NCBI RefSeq assembly: GCF_040958095.1
Contig: NC_091188.1
Coordinates: 2,425,962-2,489,961, forward strand
Direction of reading: 5' to 3'
DNA length: 64,000 nucleotides
From: Procambarus clarkii
Taxonomy: Eukaryota > Arthropoda > Malacostraca > Decapoda > Cambaridae
Numbering within the stretch: the stretch's first letter is position 1; each line of letters opens with the position of its first letter. The position numbers were made by a program, and so were the translations under genes. The notes below the pieces were generated by a model. That model saw only the letters and a program-made list of their open reading frames with translations. It was not told where the DNA came from and did not search any database. Positions 1 to 11,417 of this stretch are shown one piece after another.

Positions 1-17
1 ACCCGTCCTCATGATAC

Positions 18-195
18 AACGTCGCATTTTGACGTATATTCTACCCAAGGCCCCCCAAAAAATCGTAGTAGAAAATAGTAGTGGTTCGCGAAATTGACAT
101 ACTGTCCCGTTTTCTATTTTGACTCCTTGGGTAGATTAGGATAAGGTCAGTTTAATGCGACAGTTTCTTGACGTTGAGAAAACTTAGGAGGACAG
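18..195 (+). repeat. Dispersed repeat A, copy 1
   Basis: This 178-bp stretch matches 57613-57792 in the same order: an AACGTCG start, a CCCCCCAAAAA run, a block about ACGTACTGTC-like bases, and a CTTAGGAGGAC end. The two copies differ by many substitutions, so they are old. No coding potential is seen. It ends just before SINE-1. It could be part of a larger transposon. Confidence 0.6.
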
Positions 196-207
196 ACTGT
201 ATTTGGA

Positions 208-456
208 GCCGGTCGGCCGAGCGGACAGCACGCTGGACTTGTGATCCTGTGGTCCTGGGTTCGATCCCAGGTGCCGGCGAGAAACAATGGGCAAAATTTC
301 TTTCATTCTATGACCCTGTTACCTAGCAGTAAAATAGGTACCTGGGTGTTAGTCAGCTGTCACGGGCTGCTTCCTGGGGGTGGAGGCCTGGTCGAGGACC
401 GGGCCGCGGGGACACTAAAAGCCCCGAAATCATCTCAAGATAACCTCAAGATAATC
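208..456 (+). mobile_element. SINE-1, full-length tRNA-derived SINE
   Basis: Positions 208-279 form a tRNA-like head. It has an A-box-like GGTCGGCCGAGCGG, an anticodon loop CTTGTGA (TGT, threonine-like), a B box GGTTCGATCCC, and GCCGG/GCCGGC ends that can pair. A unique body follows (GTACCTGGGTGTTAGTC, then GGCCTGGTCGAGGACCGGG). The tail is a doubled TCAAGATAACC motif. The other copies are 25131-25313 and 38662-38905, with tail-only pieces at 18712-18805 and 31232-31266. The body and tail after the B box make this a SINE, not a functional tRNA gene. Confidence 0.85.
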
Positions 457-612
457 ATCACCACCACCACAACCACAACTACTATCTGTAGCACTACTAC
501 CAGTATCATCAGCACCAAGCCTACCACAATTTCCACCACCACTACCAGGATCCGCAACACCACCACTATAACCACCAGAAAAACCACCAACATCCAGAAA
601 CACACATCAACA
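457..612 (+). repeat. ACC/ACA-rich low-complexity tract
   Basis: Imperfect trinucleotide DNA (CAC, ACT, ACA) directly follows the SINE-1 tail. It probably grew from the retroposon tail. The open frame across it is a Thr/Ile run without biological meaning. Confidence 0.7.
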
Positions 613-666
613 CACTACCTTAATTTACCAATGGCATCAAGGCTGCCATTACCACTCCCAGCTTGG

Positions 667-932
667 CTGGGGCCAGATTCACGAAGCAGTTACGCAAGCA
701 CTTACAAACCTGTACATCTTTTCTCAATCTTTGGCGGCTTTGTTTGCAATTATTAAACAGTTAATGAGCTCCGAAGCACCAGGAGGCTGTTTATAGCAAT
801 AAAACAACAGTTGATTGGCAAGTTTTCATGCTTGTAAACTGTTTAATAAACGTCACCAAAGCCGTCAAAGATTGAGGAAAGATGTGCAGGTTCGTAAGTG
901 CTTGCGTAACTGCTTCGTGAATCTGGCCCCAG
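667..932. repeat. Foldback element B
   Basis: The left arm (667 to about 780) and right arm (about 815-932) are inverted copies of each other. The outer 16 bases (CTGGGGCCAGATTCAC and its complement) match perfectly, and inner parts (ACGCAAGCACTTAC, AATCTTTG) match with scattered changes. The spacer is about 35 bp. A single diverged arm lies at 38978-39070. This looks like a foldback or MITE-type element. No transposase is present. Confidence 0.65.
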
Positions 933-1010
933 GTCTGACCACTTATCATAAGGTCATTTCTCCAGCCCCCTAGTGTGACTCTTGGATCCCGCCTTTCGAG
1001 CATCGGTTGT

Positions 1011-1932
1011 TTACAGCAATGACTCCTGTCCCATTTCCCTATCATACCTGGTTTTAAAATTATGAATAGTATTTGCTTCCACAACCTGTTCCTGAAGTGC
1101 ATTCCATTTCCCCACTACTCTCACGCTAAAAGAAAACTTCCTTACATCTCTGTGACTCATCTGAGTTTCAAGCTTCCATCCATGTCCTCTCGTTCTGTTA
1201 CTATTCCGTGTGAACATTTCGTCTATGTCCACTCTGTCAATTCCTCTGAGTATCTTATACGTTCCTATCATGTCCCCCCTCTCCCTTCTTCTTTCTAGTG
1301 TCGTAAGGCACAGTTCCCTCAGGCGCTCTTCATACCCCATCCCTCGTAGCTCTGGGACGAGTCTCGTTGCAAACCTCTGAACCTTTTCCAGTTTCATTAT
1401 ATGCTTCTTCAGATGGGGACTCCATGATGAGGCGGCATACTCTAAGACTGGCCTTACGTAGGCAGTGTAAAGCGCCCTAAATGCCTCCTTACTTAGGTTT
1501 CTGAATGATGTTCTAACTTTTGCCAGTGTAGAGTACGCTGCTGTCGTTATCCTATTAATATGTGCCTCAGGAGATAGATTAGGTGTTACGTCCACCCCCA
1601 GGTCTCTTTCACGCGTCGTTACAGGTAGGCTGTTCCCCTTCATTGTGTACTGTCCCTTTGGTCTCCTATCTCCTAGTCCCATTTCCATAACTTTACATTT
1701 GCTCGTGTTGAATTCTAGTAGCCATTTCTCTGACCATCTCTGCAATCTGTTCAGGTCCTCTTGGAGGATCCTGCAATCCTCATCTGTCACAACTCTTCTC
1801 ATCAACTTTGCATCATCCGCAAACATCGACATGTAGGACTCTACGCCTGTAAACATGTCGTTAACATATACAAGAAATAGAATTGGTCCAGCACCGATCC
1901 TTGTGGTACTCCACTTGTTACTGTTCCACTTG

Positions 1933-1936
<4 letters not shown>
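1011..1936 (-). pseudogene. Non-LTR retrotransposon reverse transcriptase fragment
   Basis: The reverse strand encodes the carboxy-terminal half of a LINE reverse transcriptase. A GVPQGSVL-type motif is followed by PILFLVYVNDM, then the catalytic FADD box (a variant of YADD), SKCKVMEMG, a LGV-type segment, the thumb-like RTSFRNLSKEAFRALYTAYVRP, and a terminal FSFSVRVVGKWN block ending at a stop near 1011. This order is usual for CR1/Jockey-like elements (family knowledge). The copy is dead. The GVPQGSVL part and the PILFL part lie in different frames because of a one-base shift at about 1892-1896. Everything upstream is lost at a (GT)n tract. There is no ORF1, endonuclease or 5' end. Confidence 0.85.

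Positions 1937-2014
<78 letters not shown>
1937..2014. repeat. (GT)n microsatellite
   Basis: About 39 uninterrupted GT units replace the 5' part of the RT fragment. They start just upstream of the RT GVPQG coding motif. Confidence 0.95.
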
Positions 2015-2015
<1 letters not shown>

Positions 2016-2690
2016 CCTCTCACTCTCCCAGCGTGCTGACCCCGGCACCCCGTCACCGCTAGCTATGTGGATACTCTCGCTACTTACTCCTAGTTTACAG
2101 TGGTTTACCTTGGAGCACGCCTGAGTATACCATTAGGTATACTCGAGCGGTTAGAGTACACTCACACCTCCAGAGGTACAGTTGGAGTACACTTGGAGGT
2201 ATATTTGAAGTACACTGAGAGGGAGGAAGAGAGAGAGAGTGAGAGTCTGCCAAAAGCTGAGAGGTAGAGTTCTGTTGGACAGTTAATTTCACCAACACAA
2301 CACAAGCAGGAACAAAACAAGTGTTTTCTGTAAACACGGTTGGGCAGTGTTTAGCTCTTGAACGCTAAACTGCTGTTCAACAGGTGCGACAAGCAGCCCA
2401 GGGCCACCTAGTCACCCCCCTTGTGTACCAAGCCTGGTACCCAAGTGACCTGGAAGCCCACTTTGAGACAACTCCATTCTCCAAGCCTAGTCCGCTACCA
2501 ACAGATGCATTATGGGAATATAAAGTACAACGTAGCACACATAATAAATACGAAAAACACTCATTTGACGATCCGTGTAATATCACATTCCCTTTGTGTG
2601 TATTTTACCTCAATAAGCTTATTTAAATTTCAATATCACATTAGCGCTTGTCTGTGGCCTACACCAGAGCCTACCGTAAACACGGAATAC
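2015..2690. other. Non-coding, short imperfect repeats only
   Basis: A degenerate GGAGTACACT-type repeat occurs at about 2140-2215 and a small GTACC...GGTAC dyad at about 2427-2441. No gene or RNA was recognised. Confidence 0.4.
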
Positions 2691-2698
2691 AATTAATA

Positions 2699-2759
2699 GG
2701 CCTACCCAGGAAGTCACCTGGGTAGGCCATCTCACCCATCTCTGCGCAAGCAGAGATGG
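2699..2759. other. Two adjacent perfect hairpins
   Basis: The first is a 12-bp stem (GGCCTACCCAGG with its complement, 2699-2728) with a 6-nt loop. Seven bases later comes a 10-bp stem (CCATCTCTGC with its complement, 2736-2759) closed by GCAA, a GNRA-type tetraloop sequence. No U tract follows, so it does not look like a terminator. Confidence 0.6.
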
Positions 2760-2764
2760 TGACT

Positions 2765-3120
2765 TTATTCGACACACTTTCTTCTGGTGGCGCACAGAGC
2801 GCATGCGCCGGTGCGCAGCATGGGAAACTAATCCTTACGGCAATGTGGAGTCATTCCATGTAATAAACCAGTCGGGTGTAAGCTATGGTTAACACATATT
2901 ATGTAACGCAACTCGTCCCTGTTCGTGCGGTTAATTAAGAGATATATTAGTAATTGAGATAAGGGGCTTCGAATCCAATCGACTCCAACTGTATAAATGT
3001 GTGAACCTCTTCTAACAACATTAATTCAGATTGTCGCATCGCCAACACGACAACAAGAGGGTTGAGGCGGGAAGCAGTAGGATCCAAAACCTTTACCGGC
3101 GTGAAAACGTCATAGTGACG
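2765..3120. other. Unassigned sequence
   Basis: Single-copy-looking DNA with no open frame of note and no recognised repeat. Confidence 0.4.

Positions 3121-3121
<1 letters not shown>

Positions 3122-3210
<89 letters not shown>
3122..3210. repeat. (CA)n microsatellite
   Basis: About 44 perfect CA units. Confidence 0.95.
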
Positions 3211-3213
<3 letters not shown>

Positions 3214-3330
3214 GTGATTTTTTTAGTTTCAAAGCGTTATATGACAAAGAGTGCTGGGAAGACGGGATTCCACGAGCGTAGCTCTCATCCTGTAACTACA
3301 CTTAGGTAATCACACTTAGGTAATTACACA

Positions 3331-3331
<1 letters not shown>

Positions 3332-3413
<82 letters not shown>
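3332..3413. repeat. (CA)n microsatellite
   Basis: About 40 CA units following a doubled CACTTAGGTAAT motif, which may be a degraded retroposon end. Confidence 0.95.
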
Positions 3414-3414
<1 letters not shown>

Positions 3415-3959
3415 ATTTTTAAAACACAACATTTATTCTCTTATTTTTATTAGGTTGGGTTGGGATGGATTGGGTTGGTGTGGGTTGAGCTGAAACAGAC
3501 TGGGTTAGATTTGTTTCAAAAGAGTGCCGATGGCGTAATGAGTTCCATACTGTGTTGGATAGGAAAGGAATAGATGGAAGAGTGTGGGTGAGGAAAGAGA
3601 GGGGGAGAGAGAAAAGGAAGAGATACGAAAGTATGAGAGGGAGAATAGCGAATAATGGGGCCAATAAAAACAGTAGGCCTATCATATGTTTTTATTATGA
3701 TTTACATGAAAGTAAAAAAAAAAAAAAAAAAAGTTGGGGAAAAAAGGAAAAGGAATGAAGAGAAAGAGAAGGTGAGAAGACAAAAATCGCACATGATTTG
3801 AATAAACTTTATAAGCTTAAAACTACTTTCATTTTTACTAACATCTGTTAGAGATAATCACAGGTGTTGGAGCAGTCACTGATTTGAAAGTATTGGGTGT
3901 AAATTGAGTTATAACACTACCATGAATGGCAGAGTTTGCTTTGATATATTTTATGTCTG

Positions 3960-4051
<92 letters not shown>
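3960..4051. repeat. (CT)n microsatellite
   Basis: About 46 perfect CT units. The 3415-3959 stretch before it is AT-rich and holds a poly-A run at about 3715-3731, with no gene seen. Confidence 0.95.
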
Positions 4052-4054
<3 letters not shown>

Positions 4055-4176
4055 ATGTAGAGAAAGAGTGAGAGAAACTCTCCTAGTGATCACTGGTCTT
4101 CAAGGGAGGGAGACCCTGGAGGTAATCACTTCAAAACCATTACGTAATTAGTACTGTTATCTACTCCCTATCCATG

Positions 4177-4221
4177 GGTTAGGTTAGGTTGAGGTTAGGT
4201 TAGGTTAGGTTAGGTTAGGTT
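4177..4221 (+). repeat. Short interstitial (TTAGG)n-type array
   Basis: Seven to eight GGTTA units, one of them altered. TTAGG is the arthropod telomere motif (established). Its small size and internal position make this an interstitial array, not a chromosome end. Confidence 0.8.
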
Positions 4222-4750
4222 TCATTACGGTTGGTTACATTAATATGTTGTATTATTCTCAAATGTGAAATAGGAAATTCAAAAACTATTTGAGTATCCC
4301 ATAAATTTTCAGGGTTAATGAAATTTACAGAAAATCAAATTCTTCAGAGAGTTCTAAAGAAAGCGAGTTAAGCAAAGGTTTTTTTTTTATTTTAAATCAA
4401 TGATTTATAATACAATAAAGTTTGGACTTTAGAATACTCCTTGTTTAGGGCAAAGGTTCACTTGCTAGTTTACAAGTAGACTATTATTGGAACCGTAATA
4501 TGCTTTCAGACCATCAGAAATGTATATAAATCATTTTGTTAATCACAGAAAATTCAGAATACTAATATAATTTCTATACTGTAGCTTTGTTAATTTAGAA
4601 ACATAATGACTGTTTCCACAGGGAACCAAAGGCGATTCTTTATTAATTGCAAGAACTAGACATAGAAAAGACTGACAGAATGTCTTGAAAAGAAAAATGA
4701 GTGTTGGAAGACATTTACACACAGAAATCACAATACCGTGATGCATCAAA
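4222..4750. other. AT-rich unassigned sequence
   Basis: AT-rich DNA with no convincing gene. The only longer frame runs into the palindrome at 4751. Confidence 0.4.
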
Positions 4751-4859
4751 TGAACAAATCCACAAGAGCCGTGACGATGATTCGAACCTACGTCCGAGAG
4801 CATCCCAAACTCTCGGACGTAGGTTCGAATCCTCGTCACGGCCCTTGTGGATTTGTTCA
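4751..4859. repeat. tRNA-like palindrome
   Basis: Two 50-bp arms match at 48 of 50 positions around a 9-nt loop (4801-4809). Each arm carries a B-box-like GGTTCGAATCC followed by CGTCACGGCCC and CTTGTGGATTTG. A single-arm copy lies at 61323-61386 and a diverged one at 27590-27650, so this is an inverted duplication of a tRNA-derived unit. Confidence 0.8.
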
Positions 4860-4962
4860 GGAAGAATTCAGTTTGAATTTGATGATGTGTATTACACACA
4901 TCGTTACATCCTGACTGCTAGAATTCCTACCTCATCCAACTTAACACGGTAATGGGTAGAGA

Positions 4963-5038
4963 CTGCGGGCTCACCATAGCCCGTGCTACTTGGAACTTTT
5001 TGTTTCGGGTAGCGAATCTTAAACAACAACAACAACAG
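4963..5038 (+). mobile_element. Hairpin-headed mini-retroposon, (AAC)n tail, copy 1
   Basis: A GCGGGCT-CACCAT-AGCCCGT hairpin is followed by GCTACTTGGAAC, GTAGCGAATCTTAAA and an AAC-repeat tail. The same order occurs at 9332, 57914, 60593 and, inverted, at 62000-62083. A constant head and a simple-repeat tail point to retroposition (inference). Confidence 0.7.
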
Positions 5039-5130
5039 GTAATTGTTTTATCAACATTGGAACAAGGGCAGTTGCTCGATCCACAGCCACTCTGGATGTT
5101 TCCACCAGTATTCAACCACACCAAATTCAT

Positions 5131-5278
5131 GCAGGTCGGCGTTCAATCCCCGACCGTCCAAGTTGTTGGGTTGCCCCCGTTCCATCCCAAATCCTTATCC
5201 TGGCCCCTCCCCAGTGCTATATAGTGGTAAAGACTTGGCGCTTTCCCTTGATAATCACTTCACCTTCCCTTGGCTTTA
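5131..5278 (+). mobile_element. SINE-3, 5'-truncated copy
   Basis: This starts in a T-arm-like GGTCGGCGTTCAATCCCC. It continues with CATCCCAAATCCTTATCCTG and CTTGGCGCTTTCCCTTGATA. The longest copy here is 27225-27445. Minus-strand copies are at 19110, 30765 and 56125. Confidence 0.75.
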
Positions 5279-5299
5279 ACAGCGACCTGCGCATACAGT

Positions 5300-5570
5300 A
5301 CTTCTGGACTCCGGTCACGCATCAGTGACAACACTCCTGTGTTCGAGTCCGTCCAATCTACCTTTCTTAGAAAACTCCTTAATCCCTCAAGATCAGTTTG
5401 ACATAAATCTGACACCTGAACTGAGTTTATCACAACTTTTCTGCGCTAAGTTAAATCTGCTTTCCTTGTCACCGTTGTTCTCTGAGGTAAGTCCCTATTT
5501 CAGGGTTACATATTAGTCTCTCCCTGGTAACTAACACGGTCTAAATTATTATTTTTTGCATGTTTGCTCC
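5300..5570. other. Unassigned, contains an isolated B-box-like motif
   Basis: TGTTCGAGTCC near 5341 resembles a pol III B box, but no tRNA fold could be built around it. It may be a worn SINE head. Confidence 0.3.
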
Positions 5571-5571
5571 A

Positions 5572-5770
5572 CAAGGGTGCTAGTACAGTGGGAGTTCATA
5601 CTCGACTCACAATTGCAAATTCCGGGTTCGAATCGCAGGGAGGACAGAAATGGTTGGCCGAGTTTTCTATCATGTTATGCTCCTATTCACCTAACAATAA
5701 ATAGGTACCAGGGAGTTAGCCAGTTTGTTGTTGGGTTACATCCTGGGGAGGGTCAATAATTTGACCTTGA
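5572..5770 (+). mobile_element. SINE-2-like copy
   Basis: A tRNA-like head with B box GGGTTCGAATC (about 5625) is followed by TTCACCTAACAATAAATAGG and TACCAGGGAGTTAG, the body seen at 35891-36060 and, inverted, at 43700-43890. It is more diverged than those copies. Confidence 0.7.
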
Positions 5771-6014
5771 GGGAGTTGACTTCCGTATGAAGCTAACAAT
5801 GGCTGCCTGTCCCCCGACACAATTAATTATAATACGTTTAGGGAAGCAGACAGCAGCTAATAAAAAAAATCTGCTTTAGCATTGTTTTGTTCGTGCATTT
5901 TAATCTTACAAATAGCTTGAGAATGTCTGATTTACAAGACCCCCCAAAAAACCATCTCTAGATGTTATACTTTATTACATTGTCTATGAACATTCTTTCT
6001 CCTCAGACAGTATT

Positions 6015-6077
6015 ACGGGCTATTCATGCCCGTGCCACCTCTTGGGTGGCTTAATCTTCATCAATCAATCAATCAGA
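6015..6077 (+). mobile_element. Hairpin-headed mini-retroposon, (AATC)n tail, copy 1
   Basis: Two consecutive stem-loops (CGGGC...GCCCG and GCCACC...GGTGGC) lead into TTAATCTTCATC and an ATCA-repeat tail. Other copies are at 60492-60545 and, inverted, 15939-15985. Confidence 0.7.
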
Positions 6078-6479
6078 CAACAGTAGTATAGTGCAGTCAC
6101 AGTGCCTAGGTGATAGCCTCGGTCTATAGGCCACAAGATCTTCTTTTTGAAATTTGTGTCCATATATATATATTTTTTCCTTTCTCCCTCCAATCTCATT
6201 TCTGAATCTGTTTATACAGTTCTTTCACCTCGAGTCAAACCCGGCTACCACAGCCTGCCTAATACGTGATTGAGACAATACTTGTCCACCTCACCCTCCA
6301 CCCGCTCTCGCCTCCCCTTCAAGGTTGGCAGCACTTACGCGGGCTTGCTTGGAAAGGTTAGCCACCCTGACGTAAACAAACAAGAGAGGGGGGGAGGGAA
6401 ACAGAAGATAAAAAGATGCAAATGGCCGCAATTCAGTTCTCTGGCACTTTCAACATTCCCTTCCCATTTCCACTTCTTT

Positions 6480-6592
6480 CCCGCGTTCTCTCTCTCTCTC
6501 TTCCTGTTCCTCTTCCTTCCTGTTCCTCTTCCTTCCTGTTCCTCTTCCTTCCTGCTCCTCTTCCTTCCTGTTCCTCTTTCTTCCTGCTCCTC
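6480..6592. repeat. CT-rich minisatellite
   Basis: Repeats of CTTCCTGTTCCT, about 18 bp with variants, follow a short CT run. Confidence 0.8.
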
Positions 6593-6599
6593 ACCCATG

Positions 6600-7880
6600 T
6601 ACTCTGTCCAACAGAGCAACAACCTTTTCAATTTCAATAACCTCACCAACAACAGCAAATTTAGCAAACAAAATACAAAAAAAAAAGACGAAAACACTTT
6701 CGACATATAAATACATTATTGTAATAAGTATATCTGGCTGAGGGAATATCCGGCTTCGCACCTTGAAATAAACAAAATACAAAAATGCAGTGTAGGAAGC
6801 AACCCAGATGGGCCCGTCCATCCTGCCACTTGGGCCTCCACACAGCTGGGCTCAAACGCAGTTGAGGTTCACACGCAGGTACGACCTCCATGGTACTGAT
6901 GCCTCCACGGTGGTGGTGCTTCCATGCAGTTACGGCCTCCACGGTGCTGGTTTCTCCACGGTGCTAGTGCCTTTATAAGTGCACTTATGACTATGCCAAA
7001 TATTACTCTATGCTTAATCTATTTTTGCATTTAATAGAATGAGGACGATTGACCCGTCCCATCATCTAACCGTCACAGAGGATAGGCTTTGCTAGGGTCA
7101 TTGAAGACCGGTTTACAGAGAAATTCAAACAACAACAGACCATTGGATCTACGTCATAGCCACCATAAGGTCATGGAGATTTACGGTTTTGCTCATCTCT
7201 CTTCCACCTTCCTTGCAATTTCCGGATAATATTAATCTCTGACGATGTAATATTCAATATGACATTCTCTCGCTCCTTGGCTTGCCAGCAGATATTAATC
7301 CTTTGCCTTGTTAAACCCTGTAAACCTGTTCCTTAACTACCGCCGATAAAACCAGCCTTTGGCATGGGCAGATATACCGCCGAGAAATGAGTAAAGTAGA
7401 ATAGCAAGCCTTGATTGGTGTTAAACTTCCTATTCTATAAGACATTGAGAGGCATTCTCAGGCTATAATACACTGAGAGGCATTCTCAGTCTGTAAGGCA
7501 GTAAGACGAAGAATGAAATTCAGTGAAACGCAATTATCGAGGCATGAGACGATTAAGATTTCACATAATTTGTATAATAATTACGTTAATATTATCGCGT
7601 AGTGTATGAGCTATAACTCGCGTAGGACACACCCAAAGGAAGCTAAAGTTTACATAATAGATTTGTTGGTGAACTTTGACATCAGTTGTGCGCGCCGTAA
7701 TTATAAATACTAATCTCTTCCGCGTAGAGCCCCCCCGTTCTAACGAGTCGCCACGTCTGTGGTAGCAAAATAAACTAAAAAAGAAGAAAACTCGGCACCC
7801 TTGACTGTTCAAGTTATTCTTAAACACTAATGGAGTAGCCTAGCGGTATTGCCAAACGTCCCCCCCGTTACAGTAAGTCA
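6600..7880. other. Unassigned sequence
   Basis: Mixed-composition DNA with a weak repeat of CCTCCACGGTG near 6880-6965 and a doubled GAGAGGCATTCTCAG near 7446-7485. No gene is supported. Confidence 0.4.
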
Positions 7881-8166
7881 CACCTATGTTAACTCTTTTA
7901 AGTTCCGGTAGGAATGGCAGGGATTGGAGGAGTGAGTGTGTGTTGGCTCGCCACTCCACTGGTACTCTGCCAACACCGTCCGTCCTCTCTTCCTTCCGCC
8001 CTCCCCTTCCGCCTGCTTCAAAATATCTGCAGGTTAAATTATCATGCCTTCGCTATTTCGATGGGAGGGGGGTTTTAGTTGGGGATATATATTGTTCCTG
8101 CAGGTGTGAGACGGGGGCGCTCCCCCACTGGCAATTTCGGGTTTGAATCTCCACCATGGCTCGCGT

Positions 8167-8203
8167 GGGCTGGGGGGGGGAGGAGGAAGGGGGGGGGGAG
8201 GTG
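8167..8203 (+). repeat. G-rich tract
   Basis: Runs of nine to ten G separated by GAGGAGGAA. G-quadruplex formation is possible (inference). Similar pure runs occur at 8909-8924 and 18829-18841. Confidence 0.7.
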
Positions 8204-8472
8204 TTCGGTGATGGAAGGGGATGAAGAGATAGCCAAAGAGAAGGGGTTCCGACGCCGCTTTCTCTGTTGTTAAAGGCTTGCTGGCCCGACCAATGTTTGG
8301 TGGGTTTGTTGGCCTGAGAAATGTCGGGTTATCCTTATCAGTACAAAACAAATAAGATTATATTAAATTATATACTGATTTTTAGATTATCTATATATAT
8401 AGATAATCATATAGAAATATATAGAAAATTAAATAGATTAATAAATTAAATTTCTATATAGAAATTAAATAG

Positions 8473-8631
<159 letters not shown>

Positions 8632-9331
8632 TATCACAATGTTAAAAACACTGGCTATGCATTTTTTAAAATAATGAGATAAGATTTTCTTGAGTTGCGT
8701 ATATACAGAGGTTTGAGAATGCACACTCCTCTCAACAGCCCATCCACGAAAGCATCCTACAACCCCCCCCCCCTTCCATCCCAACCCACAACAGTTGGGT
8801 AGGTCAAGCGTAAACAACCCATTCAACTCTGGAAGTGAATGCATCCCTCCCTTCCTAGCCTATCGGAACAGTAATTACCTTATTTGGACAAGTTTAAAGT
8901 CGTAGAGGTGGGGGGGGGGGGGGGAAGGGATCTAAAAAAAATAAAGCTACATCGTATTTTTCCTCACGTTGCTCAATCTCCATTTGAATTGATATGTTTC
9001 CCGGAATTTTATTGTCTCGTGTTCTTAAGCACGAGTGAGCTGTCCGGAGCTGTTATTCTGCTCCAATTGGGAGAAACAAGAGCTCTGACATTTATGGACG
9101 ATGAAGGGGCTTTATATGATGCTATTCCATTAGTGCTAGAAGGGGTTTAATTTGAAGCGGAGTATGCGGGATACCCGCCTGTAGTGGTCAGTGAAGATTG
9201 CGTCCATGTGGGAGGCGGAGCAGCCCAAGGCCAGTGGTGGTGCCTCAGGCTGCGTTCTGTTCTCACAATGAGCTCCGGCCTTGTCTATGTTTGCGGATAT
9301 ATCTTCCACCGTTTTCTCTCGTATTGGCATA

Positions 9332-9411
9332 TACGGGCTCACCATAGCCCGTGCTACATGGACGTTTCGTTCTGAGTAGCTAAATCTAAAACCACCACCA
9401 CCACCACCACT
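9332..9411 (+). mobile_element. Hairpin-headed mini-retroposon, copy 2
   Basis: ACGGGCTCACCATAGCCCGT is followed by GCTACATGGACG, GTAGCTAAATCTAAA and an ACC-repeat tail in place of AAC. Confidence 0.7.
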
Positions 9412-9921
9412 ATCGTATTATCCGGTTTATCCGGCTCTCGCTGGCCTGGAAGAGTTGCGCACGTGATTCCTGAGTCTAACGTTTATATATAATACAAATA
9501 TAACAATAGAATTTAAGGATTTTCCCTGTTAGAGAATTATGCCAGTTGGAAATATTACTTAAGCTTGTATTGCTTTTTGTTTATCTGACTATTGCAAGAT
9601 AACGAAGACATAAATAATAATAAAACCTTCCGGGTTTGCACTCATATCGAGCGAGGATTCCTGTAGTCAACAAATTCTTAATTATGAACTAGCCTAGGAC
9701 TGAGGTTGATTATGTGTGCATGAAGGAAAAAAATTATCAGCATATCTTTGTCCGGTTAGACGGCTTCTCGGAGCCACAGGTGGACCAGGCAAAAACCCGG
9801 GCAGTGGAGGAGGGACGACATCCTCTCTAGTCTCCCGGAACACCTATCCTTATGGGCCCCCATACCCGGAGGGCCACCTATCCAGAGGGCCATCTACCCG
9901 GAGAGGGATCAACTCAAAGAG

Positions 9922-10010
9922 CCAAAGAGTGATTTTTTAGGGTGGGTATCTCAGGCAAGGATAGGGTGAACACTCCCTGAGAGATACGCACCCTAAAAAT
10001 CACTCTTTGG
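9922..10010. repeat. Long hairpin, about 34-bp arms
   Basis: CCAAAGAGTGATTTTT and its complement start and end the structure. The arms differ by a few indels and substitutions, and the loop is about 20 nt. Confidence 0.7.
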
Positions 10011-10138
10011 TTTTACCAAAAAAATAATTCTGACTTTTCTGTCCTTAGTCAGTTTGCATTTTGATTTCAAACTCCTCTACAAGCAGGTAGCACAACGTTC
10101 CGTGTTAACCCTTTGAAGGTTGCGGTGGTGGCGCTTGT

Positions 10139-10374
10139 CTCAAGGACTTAAAGCCTTGTTGACCAAACCACACACTAGAAAGTGAAGGGACGACGACGTT
10201 TCGGTCCGTCCTGGACCATTCTCAAGTCGATTGTGAGAATGACTTGAATGACACAATCGACTTGAGAATGGTCCAGGACCGACCGAAACGTCGTCGTCCC
10301 TTCACTTTCTAGTGTGTGGTCTGGTCAACATATTTCAGCCACGTTATTGTGACTCCTCAAGGACTTAAAACCTT
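10139..10374. mobile_element. Foldback element C, inverted dimer with TSD
   Basis: The core (ACCACACACTAGAAAGTGA, then ACGACGACGTTTCGGTCC and TCCTGGACCATTCTCAAGTC) is present first in minus and then in plus orientation around a short spacer. A 3' extension ends in GTTATTGTGACTC. The body is 10158-10355. CTCAAGGACTTAAA flanks it on both sides (10139-10152 and 10356-10369) and extends to 18 of 19 matching bases. A TSD of this length suggests target-primed reverse transcription, not a cut-and-paste transposase (inference). No protein is encoded. Confidence 0.8.
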
Positions 10375-10740
10375 CCTTTTCACACTTCTTGTTGAAGCAG
10401 CGTCCTCTGCAATCATATCACTTGGGCAGTAGTGGATTTGTCGCGTTTCTTATAAAGATAGAAAAGGCGAATAAAACTTAAATAGATGTAGAGAAGGAGA
10501 TGATATGAATAAAGTGGTGCACAAATTGGTGAAAGTGTTTAGCAAGGAGATAACAAAAAAACAGATTAATTATAAAGTCAACTTACAACACGAAAGAATA
10601 GATTTATACTGGAGAAATTTATATTTACAAAATTAAATAGACAAATACTCGTTTGGAATTAGAATAGCAGACCTGTGGAACAAGTAGCCAAGTAACATTA
10701 TAGAAGCAAACTCACTGGAAAGTTTTAAGCATCGGTTGGA

Positions 10741-11011
<271 letters not shown>

Positions 11012-11051
11012 CATTCTTAATCACGTGTTTATTTTCGTGATATACACACAC

Positions 11052-11165
<114 letters not shown>

Positions 11166-11417
11166 TACAGGCAACAGAGGGACACCTGACAGCACTGAAC
11201 AAGCATGAGGTGTATTAATGAGGAAGCCAAATAATTAACTCAAAATAAATTACTTGTGAGAACCCATAATTATGAGGCAAATGATCTCAACTGATGGTAT
11301 TGACTGCAGGTGTGAGCGCTGGCTCACAACTTAGTGCTAATTAATATACACAGCAGCGTTATTTTTAAGCAACTTTCACTCGATAGCCAGGCACCACATG
11401 TGTGCTATTCAAGTTAG

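Noticed and set aside
208..279. Functional tRNA-Thr gene
   Set aside because: It has A and B boxes, but the 5' acceptor half pairs imperfectly and the unit continues into a SINE body found at other loci.
2736..2759. Rho-independent terminator
   Set aside because: No U tract follows, and the window is eukaryotic.
4177..4221. Chromosome end
   Set aside because: Only about 45 bp of TTAGG-type units, with ordinary sequence on both sides.
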